Part shown: one piece after another, positions 17,943 through 25,538 of the stretch
Position numbering within the stretch: position 1 is the first letter of the stretch
Layout: every line of letters begins with the position of its first letter
Origin: Pseudomaricurvus alkylphenolicus
GTDB taxonomy: Bacteria > Pseudomonadota > Gammaproteobacteria > Pseudomonadales > Cellvibrionaceae
Length of the DNA stretch: 64,000 bases
Assembly: GCF_011683955.1 (NCBI RefSeq)
Contig: NZ_JAAQPI010000011.1
Span: 273,691 to 337,690 of the forward strand
Direction of reading: 5' to 3'
The notes under the pieces: model-generated
Database searches by the model: none
What the model was told of the DNA's origin: nothing
What the model saw: the letters and a program-made list of their open reading frames with translations, nothing else
Made by a program: the position numbers and the translations under genes

Positions 17943-20942
17943 ATGGAGAAGGCCGTTCGTGACTTTCGTTGGTTGTCATCATTGCTTGTCAGTGTCCTTT
18001 TGGTGTCGGGTTTGGTGCAACCGGTCCAGGGCGCTGATATCAGCCCCGAGTCCTTACCGCGATATGTGGCGGTATTACCGGCATTGGGCGATGGCACGGA
18101 GGGTGAACGCAACGATCTCCATCTGGCGGTGAACAATGCTCTGGGAGCCAGTAATTTTGAGTTGCTGAAGCCAGCCTCCACCCAGCAGTTGCTGGAGACC
18201 ATCTTTCTCGACGAGTCCCTCACTCTGGAGACCATGCCAGCCAAACAATTGGCTGAGCGCTTGCGTGTGGACGGTCTGATTTACGTCGAAATGGTGGAAA
18301 TCAGCAAGATTTACGTAGCGGCCTACGCCCAGTATAAGGTCGCGATTCGGATCAAGTTTTACTCGTTACAGCATGACCGCATTATCTGGGAGCATGAGGA
18401 CAGCGAAACCGAGCGAGAGGGGGGCATCAGCGCAGATCCGCTGAGTTTTCTTGCGACCGCTATTTCCTCATCCCGAATTCTGACGGATGCAGTGCGCCTT
18501 CAGTTAACAGACGTACTGGCCCGCCGCTTTGCCAAAAAAGTACCCCAGCCCCAGGCGCTGTTTGCCAAGGCCAAACCGCCGGAAATCGTATCGGCACTGA
18601 GCAATGCTTCGGAGGGACCATTTACCAGCGGTGATGAAATACGGGTACTGGTAGAGGCGGAGCCGAATCTCAACATTGAGTTTCAGTTATCCAATAGTGA
18701 TCGCCTGTGGCCGCTGTCTGAGCAGAGCACCAAAAAGAGTGGCGAGCTCAGCGCAGCGGCGAAAGCTCACAAGTCGCCGTTGCGGCGCTACACCGGCCGT
18801 TTTGTGGTGCCCAAAGGGTTGAATGTCGACGAGGCGCAAATCAGCCTGCAGGTACAGCGTGGGCGTGAGAAACCTATCACCTGGCTGGTGCCCGGCAGAG
18901 TGGTCATTGATACTCGTCCTCCCAAACCGGTAACGAGCCTCAACGCGCTACCCCAGGCCAACCTGGTGCAGCTGACCTGGCAAAGTCAGGGGGATGAATC
19001 CGCCCAAGAAAAATACATGATCGAGCGGGCACTGAAAAAGTCCGGTAAGTTTAATCGCCTGGCCATTATCGAACTGACAGAGTTCGAAGACGATACCCTG
19101 GAACCGGGCAACGCCTATCGTTATCGGGTAACACCCATCGATCCCGCAGGCAACCGTGGACGCTCCAGCACGGTACAGGTGGAAACGCTCAGGTACGGCC
19201 CCACCAGTATCGACAAAGACATTGGCCAGAATGTGTTTTACAAGGCCGCGGGGAGTCCGTATCAGATTTCCGGGGCGGTCAATATCCTCAAGGACGTCAA
19301 GGTCGAATTCGAACCGGGCAGCGTGATCGAATTCATGCCGGAGTCATCATTGACGGTACTTGGCAGTATTACTGCCAAAGGACGCCCCAGTGAGCCCATC
19401 ATTGTCAAAGGCAATCGTTGGCAGATCAATCATACCCTGCCTTCCCCGAGTCTGAGCCTATATGACCATATTCATTTTCGAGCAGACGCCAATTCGGTCG
19501 AGGGAGAGAAAAAGCCCAGTGAAGGGCTGATCCGGCTGCAACAGGCCCGTGTGGAGCTGGGCAATTGTACCTTGACCGGAGTACAGCTGCAGTTGCAACA
19601 GGGCGCCGACGCCAAGGTGTCGAAATGTCATTTTCAGCAGGCGTCGGTGGCGGTGGCTCTGCATCGGGGCAAGCTCAGTGTGAAGGACAGTCGCTTTGTC
19701 GATAACCAATTGGCATTGGATAATCACAGCGCCAATGCTGACATATCCAAGAGTGAATTTGCCGGCAACCAACGCCATATTCAAACCCAGGCCCCGCTCA
19801 AATTATCAGGCGTGTCATTCCCCAAGGATGATTTTATCGGTCTGCAACAACGACTGCAGGGCCATGTGGAGATAGACTGGGGCAGCCTGCCGGAATCACA
19901 AAACCTGCAGGCGCAGTGGCTGCAGACATTGTGGATTCAGACCACAGAAGCCATTGCGGAGCAGGATTGGCGTTCAGCCCGCAAGCGCCTGAGTCAGGCG
20001 AGTAAGGTCATGGCCGATCCGCGTTTTGAAGACCTCATTGAGAGTCTTTATTTACTACAAAACCCCGCCGCCCGTGCACCGGATATCAAGAATCCGCGCT
20101 TGTTGAGCAGCATTCTAAAGCTGCGCGAGCAAGGCAAGCGGGCACGTCTGGTGTGGTTACCACTTGAGAGTTTCGAGCAGCACAAAAGTTTTACCCTCAG
20201 TTATCTGCATTACTACCATGCCAAGCTCATGGCCGATGGGATTTTACGAGTGGACCCAACCGCCTTGGAACCTGCAATGCTGCTGAGAGAGGAAATCGGT
20301 GAAGGCATCGATCACGACCTGGGGGCCTTGTTTTTGGTCGACGAGGACATGATGCAGGTGCGGCTCAAGAATCTCGGCTTTATCCGCCAGCCGCCACTGC
20401 TGAAAAGCCTGCAATTGGTCAAACCCGCCCGCAAGCAGCTTTGCAATAGCGCCGGCCCCTGGGCTTATGGTGAGCAGGCCGTGGATGGCGCTAACCCGAT
20501 AGACGACGATGGCTGCCTATCGCTCAGAGTGACTGCGGCTCGGGATCTGGACCTCTACCTGTTCGCCGGTAATCAAATGGGACAATTTGTACAGATTTTG
20601 CCCGATCAGTGTCAGGAGACCGGTGTACTGAGTAATCGAGTCACGGCTCAGCAAACGCTGGCGGTCCCTCAGAACAATAATCAACAGCCGACGGTTGCCC
20701 AGCGTCGGGAATGGCCCTATACCCATTTCTTTGCAGTTGGGTTGGCCGATGCCTCTGCCAGTCGTTATCTTGCGCCGATTCTGAGCCAGTCGTCCGCGTT
20801 GTGCCAAACAAGTCAGAATGGTGAGAAGGCATCGCTTAAGCAAATTCAACAACTCCTCTATATCGCTGACAAGCGCAGTGGCGGAAATCTGCAGTGGATG
20901 ATGACCGCAGGTGGAGCTGTACCATCGCAAGCTCAGGAGTGA
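17943..20942 (+). CDS. Large exported protein with fibronectin III and parallel beta-helix regions
   Basis: 999 residues from ATG 17943; an in-frame ATG at 17904 inside the previous gene is less likely because the signal peptide (LLVSVLLVSGLVQPVQGAD) directly follows the later one. Residues about 30-190 look like a GNA1162/DUF799-type lipoprotein domain (YVAVLPALGDGTEGERNDL, LAERLRVDGLIYVEM). About 330-415 is a fibronectin type III domain (PPKPVTSLNALPQANLVQLTW). About 420-630 is a right-handed beta-helix of short repeats (SKCHFQQASVAVAL, SRFVDNQLALDNH). The last 170 residues resemble DUF4384 (DLDLYLFAGNQMGQFVQILP). It probably sits in the periplasm or on the outer membrane with the FHA protein. 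Function not known; domain names are by eye. Confidence 0.8.
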   Translation: MEKAVRDFRWLSSLLVSVLLVSGLVQPVQGADISPESLPRYVAVLPALGDGTEGERNDLHLAVNNALGASNFELLKPASTQQLLETIFLDESLTLETMPAKQLAERLRVDGLIYVEMVEISKIYVAAYAQYKVAIRIKFYSLQHDRIIWEHEDSETEREGGISADPLSFLATAISSSRILTDAVRLQLTDVLARRFAKKVPQPQALFAKAKPPEIVSALSNASEGPFTSGDEIRVLVEAEPNLNIEFQLSNSDRLWPLSEQSTKKSGELSAAAKAHKSPLRRYTGRFVVPKGLNVDEAQISLQVQRGREKPITWLVPGRVVIDTRPPKPVTSLNALPQANLVQLTWQSQGDESAQEKYMIERALKKSGKFNRLAIIELTEFEDDTLEPGNAYRYRVTPIDPAGNRGRSSTVQVETLRYGPTSIDKDIGQNVFYKAAGSPYQISGAVNILKDVKVEFEPGSVIEFMPESSLTVLGSITAKGRPSEPIIVKGNRWQINHTLPSPSLSLYDHIHFRADANSVEGEKKPSEGLIRLQQARVELGNCTLTGVQLQLQQGADAKVSKCHFQQASVAVALHRGKLSVKDSRFVDNQLALDNHSANADISKSEFAGNQRHIQTQAPLKLSGVSFPKDDFIGLQQRLQGHVEIDWGSLPESQNLQAQWLQTLWIQTTEAIAEQDWRSARKRLSQASKVMADPRFEDLIESLYLLQNPAARAPDIKNPRLLSSILKLREQGKRARLVWLPLESFEQHKSFTLSYLHYYHAKLMADGILRVDPTALEPAMLLREEIGEGIDHDLGALFLVDEDMMQVRLKNLGFIRQPPLLKSLQLVKPARKQLCNSAGPWAYGEQAVDGANPIDDDGCLSLRVTAARDLDLYLFAGNQMGQFVQILPDQCQETGVLSNRVTAQQTLAVPQNNNQQPTVAQRREWPYTHFFAVGLADASASRYLAPILSQSSALCQTSQNGEKASLKQIQQLLYIADKRSGGNLQWMMTAGGAVPSQAQE

Positions 20943-20987
20943 TTTGATCGCAAAATCCAATTATTTTGAAAAAAATCGGAAATCTGT

Positions 20988-21015
20988 GGAACTAATGCCA
21001 GCGGGTCGGGTCTCA
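20988..21015 (+). promoter_or_regulatory. Sigma-E-type promoter of sRNA copy A
   Basis: -35 GGAACTA (20988-20994), 15-base spacer, -10 GTCTCA (21010-21015). The same elements at the same spacing precede all four sRNA copies while the spacer sequences differ, which is the pattern of a functional promoter. GGAAC and GTC are the hallmark of sigma-E (RpoE) class ECF sigma factors. Confidence 0.8.
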
Positions 21016-21020
21016 GTAAT

Positions 21021-21077
21021 CAGATTGTTTCATGACTCTCCTCGCTTAGGCCTCGACTTTGATCGGGGCTTTTTATT
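21021..21077 (+). ncRNA. CU-rich sRNA, copy A
   Basis: Predicted transcript of about 57 nt beginning at CAGATTG, five bases after the -10 element. It carries the core TTTCATGACTCTCCTCGCTT and ends in the hairpin GCCTCGA-CTTTGA-TCGGGGC followed by TTTTT, a good Rho-independent terminator. The T in the left arm pairs as G-U with the right arm, while copies B and C have C there: the structure is kept although the sequence changes. The core is the complement of GAGGAGAGTCATGA, i.e. a ribosome-binding site with start codon. It is inferred to be a stress-induced, Hfq-type trans-acting repressor. It lies between the exported protein gene and the PilU-like gene, both on this strand, and could also end transcription of the former. 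Confidence 0.75.
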
Positions 21078-21261
21078 ACCTCCACGACGCACAGACCGGT
21101 ATATTTGGTGAAAACCACTGCCAAAGCCGCCGATTTGGTGGAATCTGTGTGATTCTTATCTCTGAATTAGCGCTTTATGTGACTGATATCCTCGCACTTT
21201 CATGCCAAATCCTTGTTCTTGGTCAATACTTGCAGGGACCTTCACTGGGATACTCACTGGC

Positions 21262-22797
21262 ATGATAGAAAACCGACAACTCGACAACGTTTTGGCGCTG
21301 ATGGCGAGAGAAAGCGCCACGGATCTGTATATCACGGTGGGGGCGCCCCTCATTCTCAATGTCAGTGGCAAACATCGGCTGATGGGTAAGCCCCTTACCC
21401 GAGCGAATCTGGAGGCGGTGGTTCGCAGCGTCACCAATGAAGCTCAGCGCGAGCAATATGAGCGGGATCTGGAACTGGACATTGGCCTTAACCTCGACGG
21501 TGTGGGGCGCTTTCGGATCAATATTTATCAACAAAAATCCAACCCGGCTCTGGTTGTCCGCTACGTTAACAGCAAGATTCCCACTCTTGAGGAACTCAAT
21601 TTACCGGAAGTGCTGCACGATCTGGTTATGGAAAAGCAGGGCCTGATACTTGTGGTGGGTATGGCCGGTAGTGGCAAATCCACTACATTGGCATCCATGC
21701 TCGATTACCGAATTCAAAATCATTTCGGCCACTTGCTGACGGTCGAAGACCCTATCGAGTTCGAACACCAGCATCATCGCAGCATCGTCAGCCAGAGGGA
21801 GGTGGGTATTGATACGCATTCCTTTCAGCAGGCGCTCAAACAGGCCATGCGCGAAGCCCCCGATGCGATTATGCTGGGTGAGATTCGTGAACATGAGACC
21901 GCGAGTCAATTGCTGCACTATGCCCAAAGTGGTCACCTGTGTCTGTCCACGCTCCACGCCAGTAATACCACAGCGGCCATTGATCGATTCCTCAATTTAT
22001 TTCCCTCGGAATATCAACATCAAAAGCGCCTGGAGTTGTCTGACAATCTGTTGGCAATCATAGGCCTGAGATTGGTGCCGGCAACCGCTGGCGGTCGTGT
22101 CGCGGCATCAGAGGTGATGCTAAATACCTCGTTGATTCGCAAATATCTGGAGGAATCCGAAACCGCGAAAATTCGCGAAGCAATGTCTGGCGTGGAAGCC
22201 GGTGGCTGCCACACGTTCGACGACTGCCTCTTTAACCTGATTGACCAGGGCAAAGTCTCGCGCAAGGAAGCGCTCAAGATGGCGGATTCCAGACAAAACC
22301 TGCGCATCAAGCTTAAGAGTGGTGTACAGGCAGAGCCGCATCGCAAGCAAGGCCCCGAGTACTGGTTAAAGCCCGATGCTGAGTTTGAGCACTTCAACAC
22401 TATCGTGGTCAGTCGCAAGCTGGGCAACCGCGATCGGCGGCCGGAAGTCACCGAACTGTTGCAACAGGCCGTCACTCACGCCTGCCAGGACAGGGGTTAC
22501 CAAGTCATGGATCGGGACAGCATTGATGCAGGGGAATCACCGGATCTATTGCTTAAATATGCCTATGGGCTGCGCCACCGGCAGGACATCAATATTGATG
22601 GACTGGAGGCGGGCGATGAAGAAGAAATGGACGCCGGTCTGGCCATAAAGATCAAAGACAATGCCACTGGCGAGACGATCTGGCATCTGACCTATCATCT
22701 GGACCTGAGCCGGGGCCTGCCCGACAGGAAAGAACTGGAGGTCTTGTTATCCGGCGCTTTTGCATCACTGCCGTTTGCCGGCGTGGCGATGGTTTAA
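21262..22797 (+). CDS. PilT/PilU-like twitching ATPase with C-terminal DUF4136-like extension
   Basis: 511 residues from ATG 21262; starting at 21202 would add 20 residues unlike the family. The PilT/PilU core covers about residues 1-365: Walker A GMAGSGKST (about 133-141), Asp box HLLTVEDPIEFEH, Walker B IMLGEIRE (about 203-210) and His box CLSTLHASNT. PilU is normally about 350-380 residues, so the remaining 140 residues are extra: NTIVVSRKLGN..., LLQQAVTHACQDRGYQVMD and AIKIKDNATGETIWHL resemble DUF4136, usually a periplasmic lipoprotein domain; here it is cytoplasmic. Such ATPases drive pilus retraction. No other pilus genes are nearby; the upstream FHA and beta-helix genes are the natural partners to consider. 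Confidence 0.88.
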   Translation: MIENRQLDNVLALMARESATDLYITVGAPLILNVSGKHRLMGKPLTRANLEAVVRSVTNEAQREQYERDLELDIGLNLDGVGRFRINIYQQKSNPALVVRYVNSKIPTLEELNLPEVLHDLVMEKQGLILVVGMAGSGKSTTLASMLDYRIQNHFGHLLTVEDPIEFEHQHHRSIVSQREVGIDTHSFQQALKQAMREAPDAIMLGEIREHETASQLLHYAQSGHLCLSTLHASNTTAAIDRFLNLFPSEYQHQKRLELSDNLLAIIGLRLVPATAGGRVAASEVMLNTSLIRKYLEESETAKIREAMSGVEAGGCHTFDDCLFNLIDQGKVSRKEALKMADSRQNLRIKLKSGVQAEPHRKQGPEYWLKPDAEFEHFNTIVVSRKLGNRDRRPEVTELLQQAVTHACQDRGYQVMDRDSIDAGESPDLLLKYAYGLRHRQDINIDGLEAGDEEEMDAGLAIKIKDNATGETIWHLTYHLDLSRGLPDRKELEVLLSGAFASLPFAGVAMV

Positions 22798-22850
22798 AAC
22801 AGCTATGGTTTAAAACAGCAATGGTTTAAAACAGCTACGGTTTAAAAGTG
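22789..22850. repeat. 16-bp tandem repeat spanning convergent stop codons
   Basis: Three full copies and one partial copy of ATGGTTTAAAACAGC(T/A). The first copy contains the TAA of the PilU-like gene and the third/fourth contain the stop codon of PPK2 on the other strand. TTTAAA is self-complementary, so each unit supplies a stop in one frame of either strand. Confidence 0.85.
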
Positions 22851-23659
22851 ATGCGCTCTTCCAATTCATCGAGTTGGCGCTGTGCGCTCTCCCGCAGGCC
22901 AGGCTCCATCTCTGGAATAGTCAGATCGATCCCCCGGCTCAACTGGCCGACAATGTACTCGAGAACGGCGACGCGGCAATACCACTTGCGGTTGGCGAGA
23001 ATAATCTTCCATGGATTCGCTTCGGTGGATGTGCGCGAGAACATAGCGTTGATGGCTTGTTCATAGTCCTGCCAACGCGATTGATTGCGGATATCCTCCT
23101 CGGTTAGCTTCCAGTGTTTTAGTGGTGTCTCAAGGCGCTGCCGAAACCGACGAATCTGTTCCAGAGGGGAGATATGCAGGAACAGCTTTACAATCCGAAC
23201 CCCATCATTGGTCAGGGTTTGCTCAAATTGATTGATTTCGTCGTAAGCACGTCGCCAGGCTTGTTCTTCCGCAAACCGCTCAACGCGCTCCACCAGTACA
23301 CGGCCATACCAGGATCTGTCGAACACCGCGATATGACCTGCAGCGGGCAAGCGGGTCATAAATCGATACAGGTAATGGGTGCCCTGTTCCTTTGCGGATG
23401 GAGCGCCGATGGGGTAAACGTGAATGCTGCGCGGGTCCAGCCTTTCCGTCAGGCGGCGAATGGCTCCGCCTTTGCCCGCAGCATCCCAGCCTTCAAAGCA
23501 GAGAATGGCTCTCTGACCTTGATGGTAGTACGCCTGCTGAACCAGCATCATCTGTTTTTGCAGGCCCTTCAGCCGTTGCTCATAGACTGATTTTTCGCTG
23601 ATAACCGGATGTTCGAATTGATCCGAAGGCAGTGACAATTCGGCTGGAGTTGAATGCAT
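22835..23659 (-). CDS. ppk2: Polyphosphate kinase 2 family protein
   Basis: 274 residues from ATG 23659 (AGGA upstream; the 19 residues before it look non-coding). PPK2 hallmarks are present: Walker A-like GWDAAGKGG (57-65), FDRSWYGRVLVERVE (from 113), and the lid region KHWKLTEEDIRNQSRW. PPK2 enzymes use polyphosphate to phosphorylate nucleotides (GDP/ADP or AMP). The single-domain length of about 270-300 residues fits a one-domain PPK2; whether it prefers mono- or dinucleotides cannot be told by eye. It stands alone, convergent with the PilU-like gene. Confidence 0.92.
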   Translation of the reverse strand: MHSTPAELSLPSDQFEHPVISEKSVYEQRLKGLQKQMMLVQQAYYHQGQRAILCFEGWDAAGKGGAIRRLTERLDPRSIHVYPIGAPSAKEQGTHYLYRFMTRLPAAGHIAVFDRSWYGRVLVERVERFAEEQAWRRAYDEINQFEQTLTNDGVRIVKLFLHISPLEQIRRFRQRLETPLKHWKLTEEDIRNQSRWQDYEQAINAMFSRTSTEANPWKIILANRKWYCRVAVLEYIVGQLSRGIDLTIPEMEPGLRESAQRQLDELEERITFKP

Positions 23660-23802
23660 GTCGCAGATCCTGCAAGGTCTTGGTTTATCTATGGCACGAG
23701 CCCTCAGGGCTGTCAATAGAGTAAGCAGGCCGGAGGCCTCAGGTCGAACTTAGGTCATAAGTGGCCTAAAGGCCGGTATCCAAATATTTTTGATAATTTT
23801 TT

Positions 23803-23830
23803 GGAACCTTTCGCAACGGGGTGAGTCTCA
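23803..23830 (+). promoter_or_regulatory. Sigma-E-type promoter of sRNA copy B
   Basis: -35 GGAACCT (23803-23809), 15-base spacer, -10 GTCTCA (23825-23830), preceded by an AT-rich stretch (ATTTTTGATAATTTTTT) that could act as an UP element. Same geometry as copies A, C and D. Confidence 0.78.
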
Positions 23831-23835
23831 GTAAG

Positions 23836-23892
23836 CAGATTGTTTCATGACTCTCCTCGCTTGGGCCCCGACATAGATCGGGGCTTTTTATT
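23836..23892 (+). ncRNA. CU-rich sRNA, copy B
   Basis: About 57 nt. It is identical to copy A from CAGATTG through CTCCTCGCTT, then GCCCCGA-CATAGA-TCGGGGC and TTTTT. The hairpin loop and the promoter spacer differ from copy A, but every structural element is kept. It sits alone between divergent PPK2 and the riboswitch region. A and B form one subfamily; C and D form another with an additional CATGACT. Confidence 0.78.
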
Positions 23893-24138
23893 TCCTGCCC
23901 CGGACATGATCCGTATCAAAGAGGCGATTCCGAGCCCGCTTTAACATAAAGCCATCAGGCTATGTGGGTGAGGGTGCGACTCTGTGACCTGGTTGACATT
24001 CCAGGTGGGTCATTCAATAATCCCTCACAACACATGCGGTTTATTTACCGGATTCATCCGGTGCACCGCAGTTCGAATCGCTGGTGGCCTGAATCAGGCA
24101 AGTGGCCACCAGTGGAGTCGATGGTCCCGTCCCATCCG

Positions 24139-24233
24139 CTCCTCGAACGGGCAAACCCGTGGCAACACGGGGACGCAAAGCCAGTGCCCTACCCTTGGAT
24201 GCTCAAGAGGGGTCGAACGGTTACCGAAGGGAG
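24139..24233 (+). promoter_or_regulatory. GEMM-type cyclic di-GMP-I riboswitch
   Basis: The conserved cores are unmistakable: ACGGGCAAACC, a stem capped by GCAA, GGGACGCAAAGCC, a second stem (TGCCCTACCCTTGGATG), and GGTTACCGAAGGGAG, with outer strands CTCC and GGAG closing the structure. GEMM-I RNAs bind cyclic di-GMP. The GGG before CAAACC suggests the c-di-GMP rather than the cGAMP variant, though I have not verified position numbering. Its 3' edge is 81 bases before the ATG at 24315, and the genes it leads include two PilZ proteins, themselves c-di-GMP receptors. No T-run terminator follows; a weak hairpin (AGGTC/GGCCT) near 24278-24294 may belong to a translational or Rho-type switch. Confidence 0.93.
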
Positions 24234-24314
24234 TTGTGCGCAATACCTTTTATTCGCTCAACTGAAATATTGCAGACCAGGTCATTTCTTGGCCTAAGTC
24301 AGTGAGCATACGCT

Positions 24315-24782
24315 ATGTCAGATTGGTTGCTGTATCACAGAAAAGGGTTGATGATCACCCTGGCAGTATTACTGATTGCGGTCGTAAACAGTCTGTTGAC
24401 GCTGGCGTGGCTGCAGCGCATAGCGCCGCCGGAACAGCCTGTGCTGTCGGCACAGACATCAAAAGCTGATAGGGCGCCTCTTGATAGCTACCAGGCGACC
24501 TCTTCCTGCAAACAGACGGCCCGAAGCAAAATCGGCGATACCTTGCTGCGCACCTCTACCGATTGGCACTCTACCCGCTTCGAAGCAGATCGCCGTTTCT
24601 ATCTGGTAGCCCTCAAAGCTGACGTTGGTGATCTGGACGTATTTGAAGAAGCCTATATTTATTGCTATATCGACCCCCGCGACTACGCGGTGACCTACTT
24701 CAAAGCCTATGACTCGAAGCATAAACCCTTATTGTCCGGGTTTAGCTTTGGGGACCTGATTGGAGCGCTTCGTCTAAACTGA
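24315..24782 (+). CDS. Membrane-anchored protein of unknown function under riboswitch control
   Basis: 155 residues. One N-terminal membrane helix (MITLAVLLIAVVNSLLTLAWL, about 13-33) anchors a periplasmic domain of about 115 residues with two or three cysteines (SSCKQTARSKIGD, YIYCYIDPRDY) that might form a disulfide. I do not recognise a family. It is the first gene after the c-di-GMP riboswitch, and its stop overlaps the start of the next gene (TGATG), so all three genes form one unit. Likely role: an envelope component of a c-di-GMP-controlled surface process. Confidence 0.75.
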   Translation: MSDWLLYHRKGLMITLAVLLIAVVNSLLTLAWLQRIAPPEQPVLSAQTSKADRAPLDSYQATSSCKQTARSKIGDTLLRTSTDWHSTRFEADRRFYLVALKADVGDLDVFEEAYIYCYIDPRDYAVTYFKAYDSKHKPLLSGFSFGDLIGALRLN

Positions 24783-25192
24783 TGATAGAGACAAGTCACA
24801 CGCAGGTCGTGAGAGAGGCAGGCAAGGTGGAGCGACGGCACCATTTCCGCTGGAAGAGCCATTGTCGCGCTGAAGTGCAAACCGAAACGGGAGCACGGTT
24901 CGCTGCGACAATAGCCAACCTGAGCCCCGCAGGATTGAATCTGGAAGGAGGGCAGGAGCTGATCGAGTCCGTGTTTGATCGGCGTTACCAACCCGGTCTG
25001 CACTCACCTGTGACGTTTAAGGTCTACTTTATTCTGCCGGACGCCGATGCTCACTGCGAAGAAGTCCGGGGGATTTGCAGTAGCATTTTCGTCGGGCGTC
25101 GGTATAAAGGACATTTTGTGTTGGGGGCGCGGTTCTTGCGCATTGAAGAGGGGGCGGCTGCACTGGAGAGGTTTCTCAATGCCTGCCGCTGA
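24782..25192 (+). CDS. PilZ-domain c-di-GMP receptor (first)
   Basis: 136 residues. The PilZ signature is present: an arginine-rich start ERRHHFRWKS (17-26) in place of RxxxR, then NLSPAGLNLEGG (46-57) matching (D/N)xSxxG. The rest is the PilZ beta barrel with a C-terminal helix (ALERFLNACR). PilZ proteins bind c-di-GMP and control motility, polysaccharide or pilus machinery. Translation is coupled to the upstream gene by TGATG. It lies in the same riboswitch-led operon as a second PilZ gene. Confidence 0.85.
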   Translation: MIETSHTQVVREAGKVERRHHFRWKSHCRAEVQTETGARFAATIANLSPAGLNLEGGQELIESVFDRRYQPGLHSPVTFKVYFILPDADAHCEEVRGICSSIFVGRRYKGHFVLGARFLRIEEGAAALERFLNACR

Positions 25193-25209
25193 TAAAACTG
25201 GAAGTAAAC

Positions 25210-25533
25210 ATGCAGACGGATGAGAGAAGACGGCATGCGCGCCTGAGCATTGACTGTGAGGTGGCCTTGCAGATCAAAGAGGAGTTTATCCCATGCCGGG
25301 CATCCAATATTGCCGCCGGCGGGGTGTTGGTGCAGCTGTCCGATGACATACCGGCGATATTGCAGTTGGGAGATCAGGGTTCCTGCTGGATGGACTTCGG
25401 TGATGAGCATCTGGAAGCGGCTTTTCGCATTGCTCGTATGGCGGGGCGGTATCTGGCCCTGCGGTTTATCGATTTACAGCAGCCTCAGCAGGAATTTTTG
25501 GAGCAGTTGGTGGCGGCCGGCGAGCCCTCCTGA
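25210..25533 (+). CDS. PilZ-domain c-di-GMP receptor (second)
   Basis: 107 residues. ERRRHARLSIDCEVAL supplies the RxxxR motif and NIAAGGVLVQL (33-43) the (D/N)xSxxG motif, with Ala in place of Ser. It begins 17 bases after the first PilZ gene, with GGAAG upstream of the ATG. The missing serine could lower c-di-GMP affinity. The end lies only five bases from the convergent acyltransferase gene. Confidence 0.82.
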   Translation: MQTDERRRHARLSIDCEVALQIKEEFIPCRASNIAAGGVLVQLSDDIPAILQLGDQGSCWMDFGDEHLEAAFRIARMAGRYLALRFIDLQQPQQEFLEQLVAAGEPS

Positions 25534-25538
25534 ACCCT

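Noticed and set aside
24062..24112. A tRNA or second riboswitch before the GEMM element
   Set aside because: There is a GTTCGAATC stretch and a CTGGTGGCC/GGCCACCAG stem, but no cloverleaf and no second GEMM core.
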